This document shows positions 1-11,556 of a DNA stretch of 64,000 nucleotides, in pieces. The stretch is taken from NCBI RefSeq assembly GCF_032164335.1, contig NZ_CP134152.1, positions 4,154,001-4,218,000 of the forward strand, given 5' to 3'. The notes beneath the pieces are model-generated. The model saw nothing but the letters and a program-made list of their open reading frames with translations, ran no database searches and was not told where the DNA came from. The stretch is from Winslowiella toletana (GTDB lineage: Bacteria > Pseudomonadota > Gammaproteobacteria > Enterobacterales > Enterobacteriaceae). Numbering within the stretch: position 1 is the first letter of the stretch; each line of letters starts with the position of its first letter. The translations under genes and the position numbers were made by a program.

Positions 1-552
1 CGGGAAATCATCGACGCCGTAATGATTAGGAATCGGTAACGATTTACTCACCTCATCTTCCACCAGCCACATACCCGCCAGTCCGTTATAAACATGAGGA
101 GCCATACGGTTAGGCGTGTTGGCGTGATACCAGCAGGTGGCAGCCGCCTGACGGATCGGCACCACCGGTGACCAGTCGACACCCGGCGACATCATGCGCG
201 GCGCACCGCCCATCAGGGCACCCGGCACCTGCAAACCACTGACCGTCATCGATACCGGCTCATTCAGGCGGTTGCTGTAGATCAGCTTGACGTCATCGCC
301 ACTCCAGACTCGCACCGTCGGACCAAGATAGCCGCCGTTGATGCCCCATACCGGCACTCTGTTTTTGTCGCCGCTAAACGACCAGTGACTGCGTTGCAGG
401 GTAAGAAACAGCGGCTGACCACGACGAGATTCCAGCAACGGTGGAACCGGTAATGCAGTTCCATTCTCGGCGGCGCGGGCACTGAAAGGCAGTGCGCTGC
501 CACACAGGGCGAGGCCCGATGCCTGAATAAATTGACGTCGACTAAAGGACAT
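1..552 (-). CDS. ftsP: FtsP/SufI cell division protein, N-terminal part (runs off left edge)
   Basis: 184 codons are present; the C-terminal part lies beyond base 1. The product begins MSFSRRQFIQASGLALCG, a twin-arginine (Tat) signal with SRRxF followed by a hydrophobic stretch and an Ala-rich cleavage zone (SARA) near residue 27. The following segment resembles the first cupredoxin domain of SufI/FtsP, including the W-H-x-N (WYHANTPN) and HVYNGLAG motifs of the multicopper-oxidase fold. FtsP is a periplasmic, Tat-exported, non-copper relative of multicopper oxidases that stabilises the divisome under stress (family knowledge). The gene lies directly downstream of plsC on the same strand, as in E. 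coli, with a gap of about 130 bp. Identification rests on both synteny and sequence. Confidence 0.93.
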   Translation of the reverse strand, partial: MSFSRRQFIQASGLALCGSALPFSARAAENGTALPVPPLLESRRGQPLFLTLQRSHWSFSGDKNRVPVWGINGGYLGPTVRVWSGDDVKLIYSNRLNEPVSMTVSGLQVPGALMGGAPRMMSPGVDWSPVVPIRQAAATCWYHANTPNRMAPHVYNGLAGMWLVEDEVSKSLPIPNHYGVDDFP

Positions 553-680
553 AAAAACTCCGTACCCGTGAGCGCGGCTATAGGGGACTGGCCGCTTTCC
601 ATTTTATTATGATGTGAGAAAGTGCTGCGTTACTGCTTATATCACGCGGAGCAGCATAGCTGCCGCTCCGATATTCATCA

Positions 681-1418
681 TTAAACCCGGTTACTGGCTT
701 CACGTTCCGCGACTTCCGCATCCAGCTGCTCAAGCTTAGCAGCCATCAGCTCGCGGCAATGGGTCGCCAGTTTACGCACCGACTGATTTTCGAACTGCTT
801 CACATCAACCGGTGGCAGCATTTCGACAATCACTAAACCATTATTCCAGCGGTTCAGTTTTATTTTGTTATGCGTTGTTGAGACCACAATAGGAATGATC
901 GGCACGCCCGCTGTCACCGCGGCATGAAACGCACCGGTTTTAAACGGCAATAAACCGCGACCACGGCTGCGCGTGCCTTCCGGGAACATCCAGAAAGAGA
1001 TTTTTTTCTTCTGAAACTGTTCAACCATCTCACCGATAGTGCCATGTGCTTTTGCGCGATTATCCCGGTCAATCAGCAGGTTACCGGTCAGCCAGTAGAG
1101 CTGTCCAAAAAACGGAATCCACAGCAGACTTTTTTTACCGATAGTTACGGTCGTCGGCTGCACAATGTTCGCGGCGGTGATCATATCGTAATTATTCTGA
1201 TGGTTAGCAATATAAATGGCATTGCCATAATTTGCAGCATCAGCAGGTTTACGCTGTTCAACCTTAACGCCAAACACCCGGGAAAGTCGGCCAAACAGGT
1301 GGCCAAAGGTCGCAACGTGACGGGGATTTCGCGGCGAAAACAGACAATAAATACAACCAAACACACACAGCAGAATTGAATAAATGACGACAAAAATTAC
1401 CCGTAAAATTAAGAGCAT
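681..1418 (-). CDS. plsC: 1-acyl-sn-glycerol-3-phosphate acyltransferase
   Basis: PlsC acylates lysophosphatidic acid to phosphatidic acid at the inner membrane, the second acylation step in phospholipid synthesis. The 245-residue product equals the E. coli length. It has an N-terminal membrane segment (residues 2-27), the catalytic HxxxxD motif NHQNNYD (His73, Asp78) and the substrate-binding motif FPEGTRSRG near residue 147. An in-frame GTG lies one codon upstream, but the ATG at 1418 follows GAGG with a 5-base spacer and is preferred. It lies between parC and ftsP on the same strand, separated from parC by a cluster of hairpins. Confidence 0.97.
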   Translation of the reverse strand: MLLILRVIFVVIYSILLCVFGCIYCLFSPRNPRHVATFGHLFGRLSRVFGVKVEQRKPADAANYGNAIYIANHQNNYDMITAANIVQPTTVTIGKKSLLWIPFFGQLYWLTGNLLIDRDNRAKAHGTIGEMVEQFQKKKISFWMFPEGTRSRGRGLLPFKTGAFHAAVTAGVPIIPIVVSTTHNKIKLNRWNNGLVIVEMLPPVDVKQFENQSVRKLATHCRELMAAKLEQLDAEVAEREASNRV

Positions 1419-1466
1419 CACAACCTCGTTATTGCTTCCGAGCTAAGCAACCCGGCGCCAATGCCC

Positions 1467-1539
1467 CCTCCACCAGAATATGGCGGAGGATTGGGATGGA
1501 GCAAGCTCCATCCTAACCTTCCTCCGTAAAGGAGGAAGG
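1467..1539. other. Three consecutive hairpins between parC and plsC
   Basis: Three inverted repeats lie side by side: 1467-1489 (nine-base arms with one mismatch), 1494-1513 (GGATGGAGC / GCTCCATCC, two-base loop) and 1517-1539 (CCTTCCTCC / GGAGGAAGG, five-base loop). They occupy almost the whole intergenic space downstream of parC on the minus strand. There is no U-tract typical of an intrinsic terminator. They could be mRNA-processing or stabilising stem-loops, or a palindromic repeat element; the sequence alone does not decide. Confidence 0.6.
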
Positions 1540-1565
1540 GACGTTATGGTGAAAATATCTGACCG

Positions 1566-3839
1566 TTACTCTTCGCTGTCGGCCGCTGGTGGACGCGCAG
1601 GGGCATCTACATCCACGCGATCGATACGTTGTAATCCACGCGGCAACAGGGTGCCACGACGACCACGTTCAGCACGGAACTTCTGTAACTCTTCAGCACG
1701 CAGCGTCAGTTTGCGCTTACCCACATGCAGGGTAATTGCACTCTGCGGCGTGAGCAGCAGCAGCCACGCCAGCTTATCTTCGCCCGATGCAGCCTGAGCC
1801 GATGGAATCGAGATAATCTTGTTGCCCTTACCTTTCGACAGCTGTGGCAGGTCGCCGACCGGGAACAGCAGCATGCGGCCCGCAGTGGTAATAGCCAGCA
1901 GCATATCGTCGTTGCTGTGAATCGCCATCGGCGTCATCACTTTGGCATTTTCTGGCAGCGACAGCAGCGCCTTACCGGCACGATTACGCGAAACCAAATC
2001 GCTGAAAGTGCAGACAAAACCATAACCGGCATCGGATGCCATCAGCAGTTTCTGCTCGTCGGCTTCCATCAATACCTGCTCAATGACCGCGCCCGGCGGT
2101 GGCGTCAGCTTTCCGGTCAGTGGCTCGCCCTGACCACGCGCCGACGGCAGCGTCGTTGGATCCAGCGCATAGCTACGTCCGGTAGAGTCGATAAACACCA
2201 CCGGCTGATTACTCTTGCCGCGCGCGGCGGCGCGATAGCTGTCGCCAGCTTTATAGCTCAGACCTGACGGGTCGATATCGTGCCCTTTGGCGCTGCGCAC
2301 CCAGCCAGACTGCGACAGCACAATCGTTACCGGCTCAGATGGCATCAGATCGTGTTCACTGATGGCTTTCGCTTCTTCGCGCTCACGCAGCGGAGAACGT
2401 CGGTCATCGCCGTAGGCATCGCTGTCAGCCTGTAGCTCTTTCTTCAGCAAATTATTCATTTTGCGCTCGGAAGCCAGAATCGCCTGCAACCGATCGCGCT
2501 CTTTTGCCAGTTCGTCCTGCTCACCGCGAATTTTCATCTCTTCCAGTTTGGCGAGATGACGCAGTTTTAATTCGAGAATCGCTTCTGCCTGAGTTTCGCT
2601 GATGCCAAAACGCGACATCAGTGCCGGTTTCGGCTCATCCTCAGTTCGGATGATCTCAATCACTTCATCGATATTCAGAAACGCCACCAGCAAACCTTCG
2701 AGGATATGCAGGCGTTTCAGCACTTTTTCCAGACGATAATTAAGACGGCGACGCACCGTATCACGGCGGAATACCAGCCACTCGCTGATAATCTCCAGCA
2801 GATTTTTCACTGCCGGGCGATTATCCAGGCCAATCATATTCAGGTTAACGCGATAGCTCTTTTCCAGATCGGTGGTGGCAAACAGGTGGTTCATCACCTG
2901 TTCCATATCCACCCGGTTGGAGCGCGGCACAATTACCAGACGCGTCGGGTTTTCGTGGTTCGATTCATCGCGCAGGTCTTCCACCATCGGCAGCTTTTTG
3001 TTGCGCATCTGCGCGGCAATCTGCTCCAGCACACGCGCACCGGAAACCTGGTGTGGCAACGCGGTGATCACCACATCACCCTCTTCTTTTCGCCATACCG
3101 CTCGCATACGCACTGAACCGCGGCCATTTTGATAGATCTTACGGATCTCATCGCGCGGCGTAATGATCTCGGCTTCGGTCGGATAGTCCGGCCCCTGCAC
3201 GATATCCAGCAGCTCATCAAGCGAGGTTTCCGGGCTGTCAATCAGGGTGATGGCGGCTTTTGCCACTTCACGCAGGTTATGTGGCGGGATATCGGTCGCC
3301 ATTCCCACCGCAATACCGGTCGTGCCGTTCAGCAGGATGTTCGGCAGGCGCGCAGGCAGCATTTTCGGCTCCTGCATGGTGCCGTCGAAGTTCGGTACGT
3401 AATCTACCGTACCCTGACCCAGCTCTCCCAGCAGCACTTCTGCATATTTCGACAGGCGCGATTCGGTATAGCGCATCGCCGCAAAGGATTTCGGATCGTC
3501 CGGCGCACCCCAGTTTCCCTGACCATCCACCAGCGGATAGCGATAGGAGAACGGCTGCGCCATCAATACCATCGCTTCATAACACGCGCTGTCGCCGTGT
3601 GGATGATATTTACCCAGCACGTCACCGACGGTACGGGCTGACTTTTTAAATTTGGCGCTGGCGTTCAGCCCCAGTTCCGACATGGCATAGACAATGCGGC
3701 GCTGAACCGGCTTCAGGCCATCGCCAATATAAGGAAGCGCCCTGTCCATGATGACGTACATGGAGTAGTTGAGGTACGCATTCTCTGTAAACGTATGCAG
3801 GGCAAGACGCTCTGCACCATCCTGCGTCAAGTCACTCAT
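1566..3839 (-). CDS. parC: DNA topoisomerase IV subunit A
   Basis: ParC is the DNA-cleaving subunit of topoisomerase IV, which decatenates daughter chromosomes together with ParE (encoded at 6878-8773). The product has 757 residues starting [15 protein letters not shown]; the longer upstream reading is rejected because this ATG follows GAGGAAATG and matches the family N-terminus. The DNA-gate domain contains the quinolone-resistance-determining stretch [10 protein letters not shown] with Ser84 and Glu88 (equivalent to E. coli Ser80 and Glu84), so it is wild type for quinolone susceptibility. The catalytic tyrosine is in AAMRYTE (Tyr124). A coiled-coil tower (about 375-500) and the C-terminal beta-pinwheel follow, with [19 protein letters not shown] blades. 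Confidence 0.98.
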   Translation of the reverse strand: MSDLTQDGAERLALHTFTENAYLNYSMYVIMDRALPYIGDGLKPVQRRIVYAMSELGLNASAKFKKSARTVGDVLGKYHPHGDSACYEAMVLMAQPFSYRYPLVDGQGNWGAPDDPKSFAAMRYTESRLSKYAEVLLGELGQGTVDYVPNFDGTMQEPKMLPARLPNILLNGTTGIAVGMATDIPPHNLREVAKAAITLIDSPETSLDELLDIVQGPDYPTEAEIITPRDEIRKIYQNGRGSVRMRAVWRKEEGDVVITALPHQVSGARVLEQIAAQMRNKKLPMVEDLRDESNHENPTRLVIVPRSNRVDMEQVMNHLFATTDLEKSYRVNLNMIGLDNRPAVKNLLEIISEWLVFRRDTVRRRLNYRLEKVLKRLHILEGLLVAFLNIDEVIEIIRTEDEPKPALMSRFGISETQAEAILELKLRHLAKLEEMKIRGEQDELAKERDRLQAILASERKMNNLLKKELQADSDAYGDDRRSPLREREEAKAISEHDLMPSEPVTIVLSQSGWVRSAKGHDIDPSGLSYKAGDSYRAAARGKSNQPVVFIDSTGRSYALDPTTLPSARGQGEPLTGKLTPPPGAVIEQVLMEADEQKLLMASDAGYGFVCTFSDLVSRNRAGKALLSLPENAKVMTPMAIHSNDDMLLAITTAGRMLLFPVGDLPQLSKGKGNKIISIPSAQAASGEDKLAWLLLLTPQSAITLHVGKRKLTLRAEELQKFRAERGRRGTLLPRGLQRIDRVDVDAPARPPAADSEE

Positions 3840-4050
3840 TAATTTCATTTCCTCACATCGCGGCGCAATTATTACTGATTTCAACGCGCCACACAGCGGT
3901 ATGTTTGGCGAGGATAGTACCTTATCTGGTGATGTTCTGTCACAGAGAACCGCGAGGTGGCTGGCACAACTGTCAGCAGGCGCGGCTGCACACCGCTCTC
4001 AGACGACCCGTCAGATATCGGGCGGCATTATCGCCGCCGGTGAACAGTGA

Positions 4051-4815
4051 TTAATCGCGGGCTAACCACTGACTGACAATCTGCTGATACTCGCCGGTAG
4101 CGGTGCTCAGATGCAGCCACTGGTCGACATACAGCTTCCAGTTAATATCATCGCGCGGCAACATATAGGCTTTCTCGCCATACTGCATCGGCTTATCGGC
4201 ATTAACCGCACACAGCTGCGGGAAGCGTTTCTGCTGATACAACGCTTCCGACGCATCGGTAATCATGACATCCGCTTTGTTATCCACCAACTGCTGGAAA
4301 ATAGTGACGTTATCATGGAATAGCGTCAGATTCGCTTTCGGTAAATGGCTGTGAACAAAGGCTTCATTTGTGCCGCCGGCCGGTTCAACCAGCCTTACCT
4401 GCGGCTGATTAAGCTGCTCAATGGTCTGGTATTTGGCTTTATCCTCACAGCGCACCAGCGGAATTTTACCGTCAGTGCCGAGCGGGTTAGCAAACCAGGC
4501 AGTCTGCTGACGTTTTAGCGTAACCGAAACGCCACCCAGTGCAATATCACACTGCTTCGCCAGAAAGTCCGGCATCAGCATTTTCCAGCTGGTTGGCACC
4601 CACTTAACCTGCGCGCCAAGGCTCTTCGCCAGTGATTCAGCCATTGATATATCAATCCCTTCGTAGCCGCCATCGCTGCGCAGAAAGGTATAAGGTTTGT
4701 AATCACCGGTAGTACAGACGTTCAGGATTTTGCTCTGCATTACGCGGTCCAGATGCGACTGCGCGCTGGCTCCGCCTGCCACCATCATTAATGCCACGGC
4801 CCATAGTTTGTTCAT
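4051..4815 (-). CDS. pheC: Periplasmic cyclohexadienyl dehydratase (PheC-like) of the SBP-bac-3 fold
   Basis: The 254-residue product has a signal peptide ending ASA (about residue 18) and the fold of polar-amino-acid-binding proteins. Its closest family by recognisable motifs is PheC, the periplasmic enzyme that converts arogenate or prephenate to phenylalanine or phenylpyruvate: TTGDYKPYTF near the N-terminus, VPTSWKMLMPDF, GGTNEAF (carrying the Glu reported as catalytic in PheC), DNVTIFQQLVDNKADVMITD and AEKAYMLPRD-type motifs. An ATG at 4824 is only one base from AAGGA, so the ATG at 4815 is preferred. It stands alone between parC and the divergent mdaB. A plain ABC-transporter binding protein is the alternative, but no permease or ATPase gene is adjacent. 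Confidence 0.72.
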   Translation of the reverse strand: MNKLWAVALMMVAGGASAQSHLDRVMQSKILNVCTTGDYKPYTFLRSDGGYEGIDISMAESLAKSLGAQVKWVPTSWKMLMPDFLAKQCDIALGGVSVTLKRQQTAWFANPLGTDGKIPLVRCEDKAKYQTIEQLNQPQVRLVEPAGGTNEAFVHSHLPKANLTLFHDNVTIFQQLVDNKADVMITDASEALYQQKRFPQLCAVNADKPMQYGEKAYMLPRDDINWKLYVDQWLHLSTATGEYQQIVSQWLARD

Positions 4816-4971
4816 TACTGCCATTTCCTTTTTATTATCAAGGCTAAGACATTACTCCAGCCGCGATGATTATTGCTGCTGAAGCAAGAGTGTTGTGATC
4901 AACAGCACATTTTTCTCTGGCGCACAGGCGCGTACACTGGCATTAATTTCATGAACCAGAGACAAAATCAC

Positions 4972-5553
4972 ATGAGCAAAATTTTTATCATTGATGCAGG
5001 CAAACAGTTTGCCCATTCCAAAGGCGAGCTGAACCATACCCTGACTAACGTTGCGGCCAGTTTTCTGCGTGATAACGGCCATGAAGTAGACGTCACCATG
5101 GTCGATGAAGGTTATGACGTGGCGGCAGAAATTGAGAAATACCTCGCAGCCGACACGGTGATCTATCAAATGCCTGGCTGGTGGATGGGTGAACCCTGGA
5201 TTCTGAAAAAATATATTGATGAAGTGTTCACCGAAGGCCACGGCAAACTGTATGCCAGTGACGGGCGTACCCGTGCTGATGCGGCGAAAAAATACGGTTC
5301 CGGCGGCCTGATTCAGGGCAAAACCTATATGCTGTCGCTGACCTGGAACGCCCCGCTGGAAGCCTTTACCGATCCCGAGCAGTTCTTTGAAGGTGTTGGC
5401 GTTGATGGCCTGTATCTGCACTTCCACAAAGCCAATCAATTCCTTGGCATGGAAGGTTTGCCAACCTTTATCTGTAACGATGTGATTAAACAGCCGGATA
5501 TTCCACGTGATATCGAGCGCTATCGTGAGCATCTGGGCAAAATTTTTGCTTAA
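4972..5553 (+). CDS. mdaB: NAD(P)H:quinone oxidoreductase MdaB
   Basis: This is a cytosolic FAD flavoprotein that reduces quinones by two electrons, limiting redox cycling. The product from the ATG at 4972 has 193 residues, the E. coli MdaB length. It shows the flavodoxin-like fold of the family: IFIIDAGKQFAHSKGELN at the N-terminus, YQMPGWWMGEPWILKKYID in the middle and a NAPLEAF loop. ygiN follows 32 bp downstream in the same direction, so the two probably form a quinone-cycling operon (MdaB reduces quinones, YgiN acts on quinols). Codons upstream of 4972 are an unlikely extension because the family starts at MSKIFIIDAG. Confidence 0.96.
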   Translation: MSKIFIIDAGKQFAHSKGELNHTLTNVAASFLRDNGHEVDVTMVDEGYDVAAEIEKYLAADTVIYQMPGWWMGEPWILKKYIDEVFTEGHGKLYASDGRTRADAAKKYGSGGLIQGKTYMLSLTWNAPLEAFTDPEQFFEGVGVDGLYLHFHKANQFLGMEGLPTFICNDVIKQPDIPRDIERYREHLGKIFA

Positions 5554-5585
5554 CTTAACACTCCTGAATAACTGAAGGATTAAGC

Positions 5586-5894
5586 ATGCTGACCGTGATT
5601 GCTGAAATTTGTGTCAAACCGGGCCGTCGCAATGAAGTTTTGGCGGCAATTGAACAGTTAACCCCAACGGTACTGGAAGAAGAGGGTTGTGGCAGCTATC
5701 AGGCACTGCTTGATCTAAAAGCCCAGGTACCGTGGAAACAGCATTCACCAGATTCTATTTTTATGCTGGAACACTGGGACTCGCTGCGCCATCTGGAACA
5801 GCATCAGCAAATGCCGCATATGGAAGCGCATCGCACCAGGATCAAAGATGATGTGGTAGATGTGAAGATTTTCGTGCTGGAAGCGGCGAAGTAG
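5586..5894 (+). CDS. ygiN: Putative quinol monooxygenase YgiN
   Basis: The 102-residue protein has a single antibiotic-biosynthesis-monooxygenase (ABM, ferredoxin-like) domain, recognisable from MLTVIAEICVKPGRR at the start and FMLEHWDSLRHLEQHQ near the middle. E. coli YgiN (104 residues) oxidises menadiol and is proposed to work with MdaB in a quinone redox cycle. A good ribosome-binding site (GAAGGAT) precedes the ATG. The gene ends just before a strong hairpin shared with the convergent LysR-type gene. Confidence 0.94.
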   Translation: MLTVIAEICVKPGRRNEVLAAIEQLTPTVLEEEGCGSYQALLDLKAQVPWKQHSPDSIFMLEHWDSLRHLEQHQQMPHMEAHRTRIKDDVVDVKIFVLEAAK

Positions 5895-5901
5895 TTCATT
5901 G

Positions 5902-5923
5902 AGGGCGGAGCTGGCTCCGCCCT
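5902..5923. terminator. Hairpin between convergent ygiN and lysR-type gene
   Basis: A perfect nine-base stem GGGCGGAGC / GCTCCGCCC with a two-base loop sits exactly in the 30-bp gap between two convergent genes. No long T-run is present, so termination strength is uncertain. Confidence 0.6.
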
Positions 5924-5924
5924 G

Positions 5925-6824
5925 CTACAGCAGGGGCTTTGTGGCAATCTGCTCGCTGAGAAAATCAAGGAAGCAGGTAATGCGCGTCGACAGCGTGGTA
6001 TTGCGGTAATAGACCGCATGAATCGGGTGATGCATTTCACGCGTCTGCTCTTCAAGCACCGGCACCAGCCGACCACTCTGGCGATCCTGCCGACTAAGAA
6101 AATCAGATATCCGCGCAATACCCTGACCATATACTGCCAGCTGGCGAATGGTTTCTCCGCTGGAAGCCGCAACATCCGGCTTGATCTGCAACAGCTCCCC
6201 TTCACTGCGCCACAGCGGCCAGAGGTTATGTTTATCCAGTTGAGTAAAGCCGATCAACCGATGGTTAGCCAAATCGGCTACGCTTTCCGGCTTACCGTAT
6301 TTCTCCAGATAGTCCGGGCTGGCCAGCAGGCGTAACTTACTGCTGCCGAGCGCGCGCGCATGAATAGTGGAATCCCGCAGCTCACCAATGCGAATGGCGA
6401 TATCGGTCTGCTGCTCTAGCAGGTCGATCACCACATCATCGGTATTCAGCTCCAGCTGAATCAAGGGATAGCGCGCACTGAACTCCGCCATCAACGGCAC
6501 AATCACATGCAGCATAAACGGCGTGGCGGCGTTAATACGCAGTCTTCCGGAGGGGATTTCTCGGCGCTGAGCAATTTGCTCTTCAGCTATTTCTACCGAA
6601 GACAGAATGTTCCGCGCGTGCTCAAGAAAAATCTGCCCTTCTTCGGTTAACGCCAGCCGACGCGTGGTGCGGTGTAGTAGCGTCGTTTGCAGCTTATTTT
6701 CCAGCCGACTCAGCGCACGACTAATGCCCGAGCTGGTTTGATTCAGTTGTTCAGCCGCGGCGGTAATCGAACCGGTGTCGATCACCACAACCCAGGCACG
6801 CAGTTCTTCAAGGGTGATTTTCAC
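5925..6824 (-). CDS. LysR-family transcriptional regulator
   Basis: The 299-residue product has the standard LysR layout. An N-terminal winged helix-turn-helix covers about residues 5-62 (GSITAAAEQLNQTSSGISRA, then LENKLQTTLLHRTTRRLALT), and an effector-binding domain with two Rossmann-like lobes covers about 90-295. The pattern of the C-terminal part (GRLRINAATPF, HRLIGF, ISDF) is that of the large DmlR/PtxR/AaeR-like group. It lies convergent to mdaB-ygiN and upstream of parE on the same strand. No specific orthologue or ligand can be named. Regulation of the mdaB-ygiN pair is possible from position but not shown. Confidence 0.9.
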   Translation of the reverse strand: MKITLEELRAWVVVIDTGSITAAAEQLNQTSSGISRALSRLENKLQTTLLHRTTRRLALTEEGQIFLEHARNILSSVEIAEEQIAQRREIPSGRLRINAATPFMLHVIVPLMAEFSARYPLIQLELNTDDVVIDLLEQQTDIAIRIGELRDSTIHARALGSSKLRLLASPDYLEKYGKPESVADLANHRLIGFTQLDKHNLWPLWRSEGELLQIKPDVAASSGETIRQLAVYGQGIARISDFLSRQDRQSGRLVPVLEEQTREMHHPIHAVYYRNTTLSTRITCFLDFLSEQIATKPLL

Positions 6825-6852
6825 AGACCATCCTGCAAACCAGAAATAATAA

Positions 6853-6872
6853 GGGCGACCTGTTGGTCGCCC
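6853..6872 (-). terminator. Hairpin downstream of parE
   Basis: An eight-base stem GGGCGACC / GGTCGCCC with a TGTT loop lies directly after the parE stop codon and before the start of the lysR-type gene. It is probably a terminator or 3'-end-stabilising hairpin for parE. Confidence 0.6.
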
Positions 6873-6877
6873 CGGAT

Positions 6878-8794
<1,917 letters not shown>

Positions 8795-8826
8795 TTAAAA
8801 ACGGTTAGCTATGTTCCCACAATCGC

Positions 8827-9408
8827 TCAGGCGTGATTCAGGCCAATAAAGTCGAGAATCTGCGGGAAATGGCGTTCGAATCCGATAAAGGCATGATTTC
8901 CGCCCTCTTCTACCGTCTGGCGGCAGGCACTGTAGTAGTCCAGAGCCTGACGGTAATCGAGCACTTCATCACCCGTTTGTTGCAGTAGCCAGATAAGATC
9001 GGGCGACTCCAGCGGGTCAATTTGCATGACTTTCAGATCGTGAATGTGGCAAGACTCTAACACATAATGTTGCCCGGTGTATGGGTTCTCGTTATGCCCA
9101 AGATAGTCAGCCAGCAGCTCAAAAGGCCGCACGGCGGGGTTTACCACTACCGCAGGTAACATAAAACATTGCGATAGCCAGGTGGCATAGTAGCCGCCTA
9201 ATGAGGAGCCGACCACGCCCAACGGTTGACCGGCCCGCTCCATAACCAGACTTTCCAGCAGCGTAGCGGCGCTGTCGGGAAATGCCGGTAACTGCGGCAC
9301 CAGCATCTCAATCTCCGGTGCATGTTCTGCCAGCCAGCGCTGAAACTGCGTCGCTTTTGCCGATTGCGGCGAACTGTTAAATCCGTGCAGATAGAGCAAC
9401 GTCGCCAT
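8827..9408 (-). CDS. yqiA: Esterase YqiA
   Basis: The 193-residue alpha/beta-hydrolase starts [19 protein letters not shown], carrying the oxyanion-hole HGF segment. The nucleophile elbow GSSLGGYY (Ser near residue 69) and C-terminal acid and histidine ([15 protein letters not shown]) complete a Ser-Asp-His triad. E. coli YqiA hydrolyses short acyl esters with a preference for palmitoyl-CoA and pNP-butyrate. Its start lies two bases after the cpdA stop, indicating translational coupling in one operon with cpdA and parE. Confidence 0.95.
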   Translation of the reverse strand: MATLLYLHGFNSSPQSAKATQFQRWLAEHAPEIEMLVPQLPAFPDSAATLLESLVMERAGQPLGVVGSSLGGYYATWLSQCFMLPAVVVNPAVRPFELLADYLGHNENPYTGQHYVLESCHIHDLKVMQIDPLESPDLIWLLQQTGDEVLDYRQALDYYSACRQTVEEGGNHAFIGFERHFPQILDFIGLNHA

Positions 9409-9410
9409 TG

Positions 9411-10238
9411 CTAATATCCTTCTGAGTCGAGGTCGGGATTAAAATACTGAGTTTGCAGGCGCTTTACCTGAGTTTCCAACCGACCATCAGCAAACAGATC
9501 TAACCAGCGCCAGCCCGGCGCAACGGAATCAATAGTGAAGTTAGTGCAGTGTGGCTTGAACTGGACGCAGGTCGATGGCGTCGCGAGTATCCGGCGTCCA
9601 TTCCAGTTGAGATCCAGTTCCTGATGGATATGGCCACAGAGCAGCGTTTTCGCCAATGGATAATGCTGCAAGACTGCATCCAGCGCGTGGGGATTGCGCA
9701 AGCTGTGTTGATCGAGCCAGTTACAACCCGATGGCAGCGGATGGTGGTGCAACAATACCAGCGTATGCCGGTGCGGTTGCTGTGCCAGTGTGTTCTCCAA
9801 CCACTCCACTTGATATTCACTCAGCATACCGTGCGGCACGCCAAACACCTGACTGTCGAGCAGCACTACCTGCCAGCTTTCGCCCAGCAGCACATGCTTG
9901 GCATCAGCGATATCCGCTTCAGCAAGCGTGCTAAACATCGCGGGCTGAAAATCATGATTACCCGGCAACCAGACGCAAGGAGCCGGCAGACGTGCAATAC
10001 CCTCAGCAAAGTGCTGATAAGCCTCAGCTGTGTGATCCTGAGCCAGATCGCCAGTGGCGACGATCAGATCATAATGCCGCCCTTCCGCCTCGATAGCGTC
10101 CAGCACTGCATCATAACTTTCCCAGGTATTCACACCCAGCAGCGTCTCATTTTTACCTGCGAAAAGGTGGGTATCCGTTATTTGTAAAATCCTGATGTTG
10201 TCCCCACTCGACACAGGAAGTTTTAACAGGCTATCCAA
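9411..10238 (-). CDS. cpdA: 3',5'-cyclic-AMP phosphodiesterase
   Basis: CpdA hydrolyses cAMP and so tunes CRP-dependent regulation. The 275-residue product shows the calcineurin-like metallophosphoesterase motifs in order: DTHLF, GDLAQD, GNHD, HHHP and GHIHQ, which bind the two metals. The start codon ATG at 10238 is preceded by AAGGATACTC with good spacing. Genes on both sides (yqiB, yqiA) match the E. coli operon order. Confidence 0.97.
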   Translation of the reverse strand: MDSLLKLPVSSGDNIRILQITDTHLFAGKNETLLGVNTWESYDAVLDAIEAEGRHYDLIVATGDLAQDHTAEAYQHFAEGIARLPAPCVWLPGNHDFQPAMFSTLAEADIADAKHVLLGESWQVVLLDSQVFGVPHGMLSEYQVEWLENTLAQQPHRHTLVLLHHHPLPSGCNWLDQHSLRNPHALDAVLQHYPLAKTLLCGHIHQELDLNWNGRRILATPSTCVQFKPHCTNFTIDSVAPGWRWLDLFADGRLETQVKRLQTQYFNPDLDSEGY

Positions 10239-10283
10239 AGAGTATCCTTAGTCTCCACGCCATTATCGTCTTCTGTCGCACGG

Positions 10284-10709
10284 TTAACAGGCTGGTACAG
10301 CCATCGCGCCATGCGCTAAACAGTAGCGCAACCAGTCAGCAAGAAACTGGTTAATCTGATGCTTTTCGTCACGTTGATGCAATTTTTTATTTGGATAATC
10401 ATAGCGTGCTTTGAAGCGATAGATCTGCTGCGTTGAACACACTTCCGCAACCATAGCATCATGATAAAGTCTGACAGACATTGATGGCAGGCTCCAGTAA
10501 CTCACGGCCGGCGCAGTTTGCTTGATTTCTACCAGCGTGGTGTAGCGGGTCGATTCCTGAATAGTGATGCTGTAACTGGCGCTGTTAACCTGATAAGTCA
10601 CCGCTTCACCCGCCTCATCATTGCGAGGCAACAAGCGACGCAGCTGGGCGAAATTGGTTTCGCACAGGCGCATCATTTCGGGGAAATCAGGGGTATAGCG
10701 CTTAATCAT
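10284..10709 (-). CDS. yqiB: DUF1249 family protein YqiB
   Basis: The 141-residue protein beginning [19 protein letters not shown] is recognisable as YqiB, a conserved gammaproteobacterial family of unknown function. Conserved segments include [44 protein letters not shown] and [17 protein letters not shown]. The start is chosen at 10709 because its ATG overlaps the nudF stop (ATGA) and agrees with the family N-terminus; upstream codons MERQ are not part of the family. The overlap suggests translational coupling to nudF. Confidence 0.94.
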   Translation of the reverse strand: MIKRYTPDFPEMMRLCETNFAQLRRLLPRNDEAGEAVTYQVNSASYSITIQESTRYTTLVEIKQTAPAVSYWSLPSMSVRLYHDAMVAEVCSTQQIYRFKARYDYPNKKLHQRDEKHQINQFLADWLRYCLAHGAMAVPAC

Positions 10710-11341
10710 TTGGCGTTCCACTCTTCGCGTAGTTTCTTATGGTGCAGCTCCAGCCATTGCAGGGCGATGACAGAGGCCGCGTTGTCAATTCTCCCCTCTT
10801 CCACCCACTGATAAGCCTGTTCACGGCTTACTACATGGACGAGAATATCCTCATTCTCTTCCTCCAGACCATGGCATCCCTGTGCCAGGCTGGCATCCAC
10901 TTCACCCACCATCACCGACGATCGTTCGCTGGTGCCCCCCGGGCTGGCAAGATAACTGATAATCGGTTTTATACGACCAACGGTTAATCCGGCTTCTTCA
11001 ACCGCTTCACGGCGCGCCACATCTTCAACGCTTTCACCCGGCTCAATCATCCCGGCGACCATTTCCATCAGCCAGGGCGTCGGGCTGGTGTCGAAAGCCG
11101 CGATGCGAATCTGTTCAATCAGTACTACCTCATCGCGTAATGGGTCATAGGGTAGCAGCACCGCAGCGTGACCACGTTCAAAAATTTCCCGCACCACTTC
11201 ATCGCTGACTCCGCCATTAAACAGGCGGTGGCGAAAACGATAACGCTGGATGGAAAAAAAACCACGGTAAAGCGAGTCACGTGCAATAATTTCTACATCG
11301 TTTTTTGTGAAAGTCACAGGGTATTTTTTTTCACTGTCCAT
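10706..11341 (-). CDS. nudF: ADP-ribose pyrophosphatase
   Basis: NudF cleaves ADP-ribose to AMP and ribose-5-phosphate, clearing a reactive metabolite. The 211-residue product has the Nudix box [22 protein letters not shown] (about residues 97-119) with the catalytic REAVEE glutamates. The ATG at 11341 follows AGGAGGTGT, a near-ideal ribosome-binding site, so the longer open frame is rejected. It is the first gene of the minus-strand operon leading to parE and is divergent from tolC, with a 215-bp shared promoter region. Codon 211 overlaps the yqiB start. Confidence 0.96.
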   Translation of the reverse strand: MDSEKKYPVTFTKNDVEIIARDSLYRGFFSIQRYRFRHRLFNGGVSDEVVREIFERGHAAVLLPYDPLRDEVVLIEQIRIAAFDTSPTPWLMEMVAGMIEPGESVEDVARREAVEEAGLTVGRIKPIISYLASPGGTSERSSVMVGEVDASLAQGCHGLEEENEDILVHVVSREQAYQWVEEGRIDNAASVIALQWLELHHKKLREEWNAK

Positions 11342-11556
11342 CGTTACACCTCCTGAACAAGCTGGGGACGAAATTGAGTATCTCAAATCTCAATCTCGGA
11401 GAAGTATGGTTCTTTCTGAAAGATTTACGTAAATTAAGGGAAGATGGCACGTTCAGCCAACTTATCCAGGCGGCAGATTCTGCTAGAATCGGCGATTATT
11501 TTTTTGGCTTATGTCAGCGCTACCATAGCAATATTGCTGCACAACAAGGAATGCAA

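Noticed and set aside
282-602. 106-residue minus-strand open frame overlapping ftsP start
   Set aside because: It is out of frame with the well-supported ftsP coding region and has no family features.
4870-5532. 220-residue minus-strand frame opposite mdaB
   Set aside because: Mirror of a strongly conserved mdaB gene; low-complexity composition typical of a shadow frame.
11374-11556. 61-codon N-terminal extension of TolC
   Set aside because: It would bury the signal peptide; the ATG at 11557 with AAGGA gives the known TolC start.
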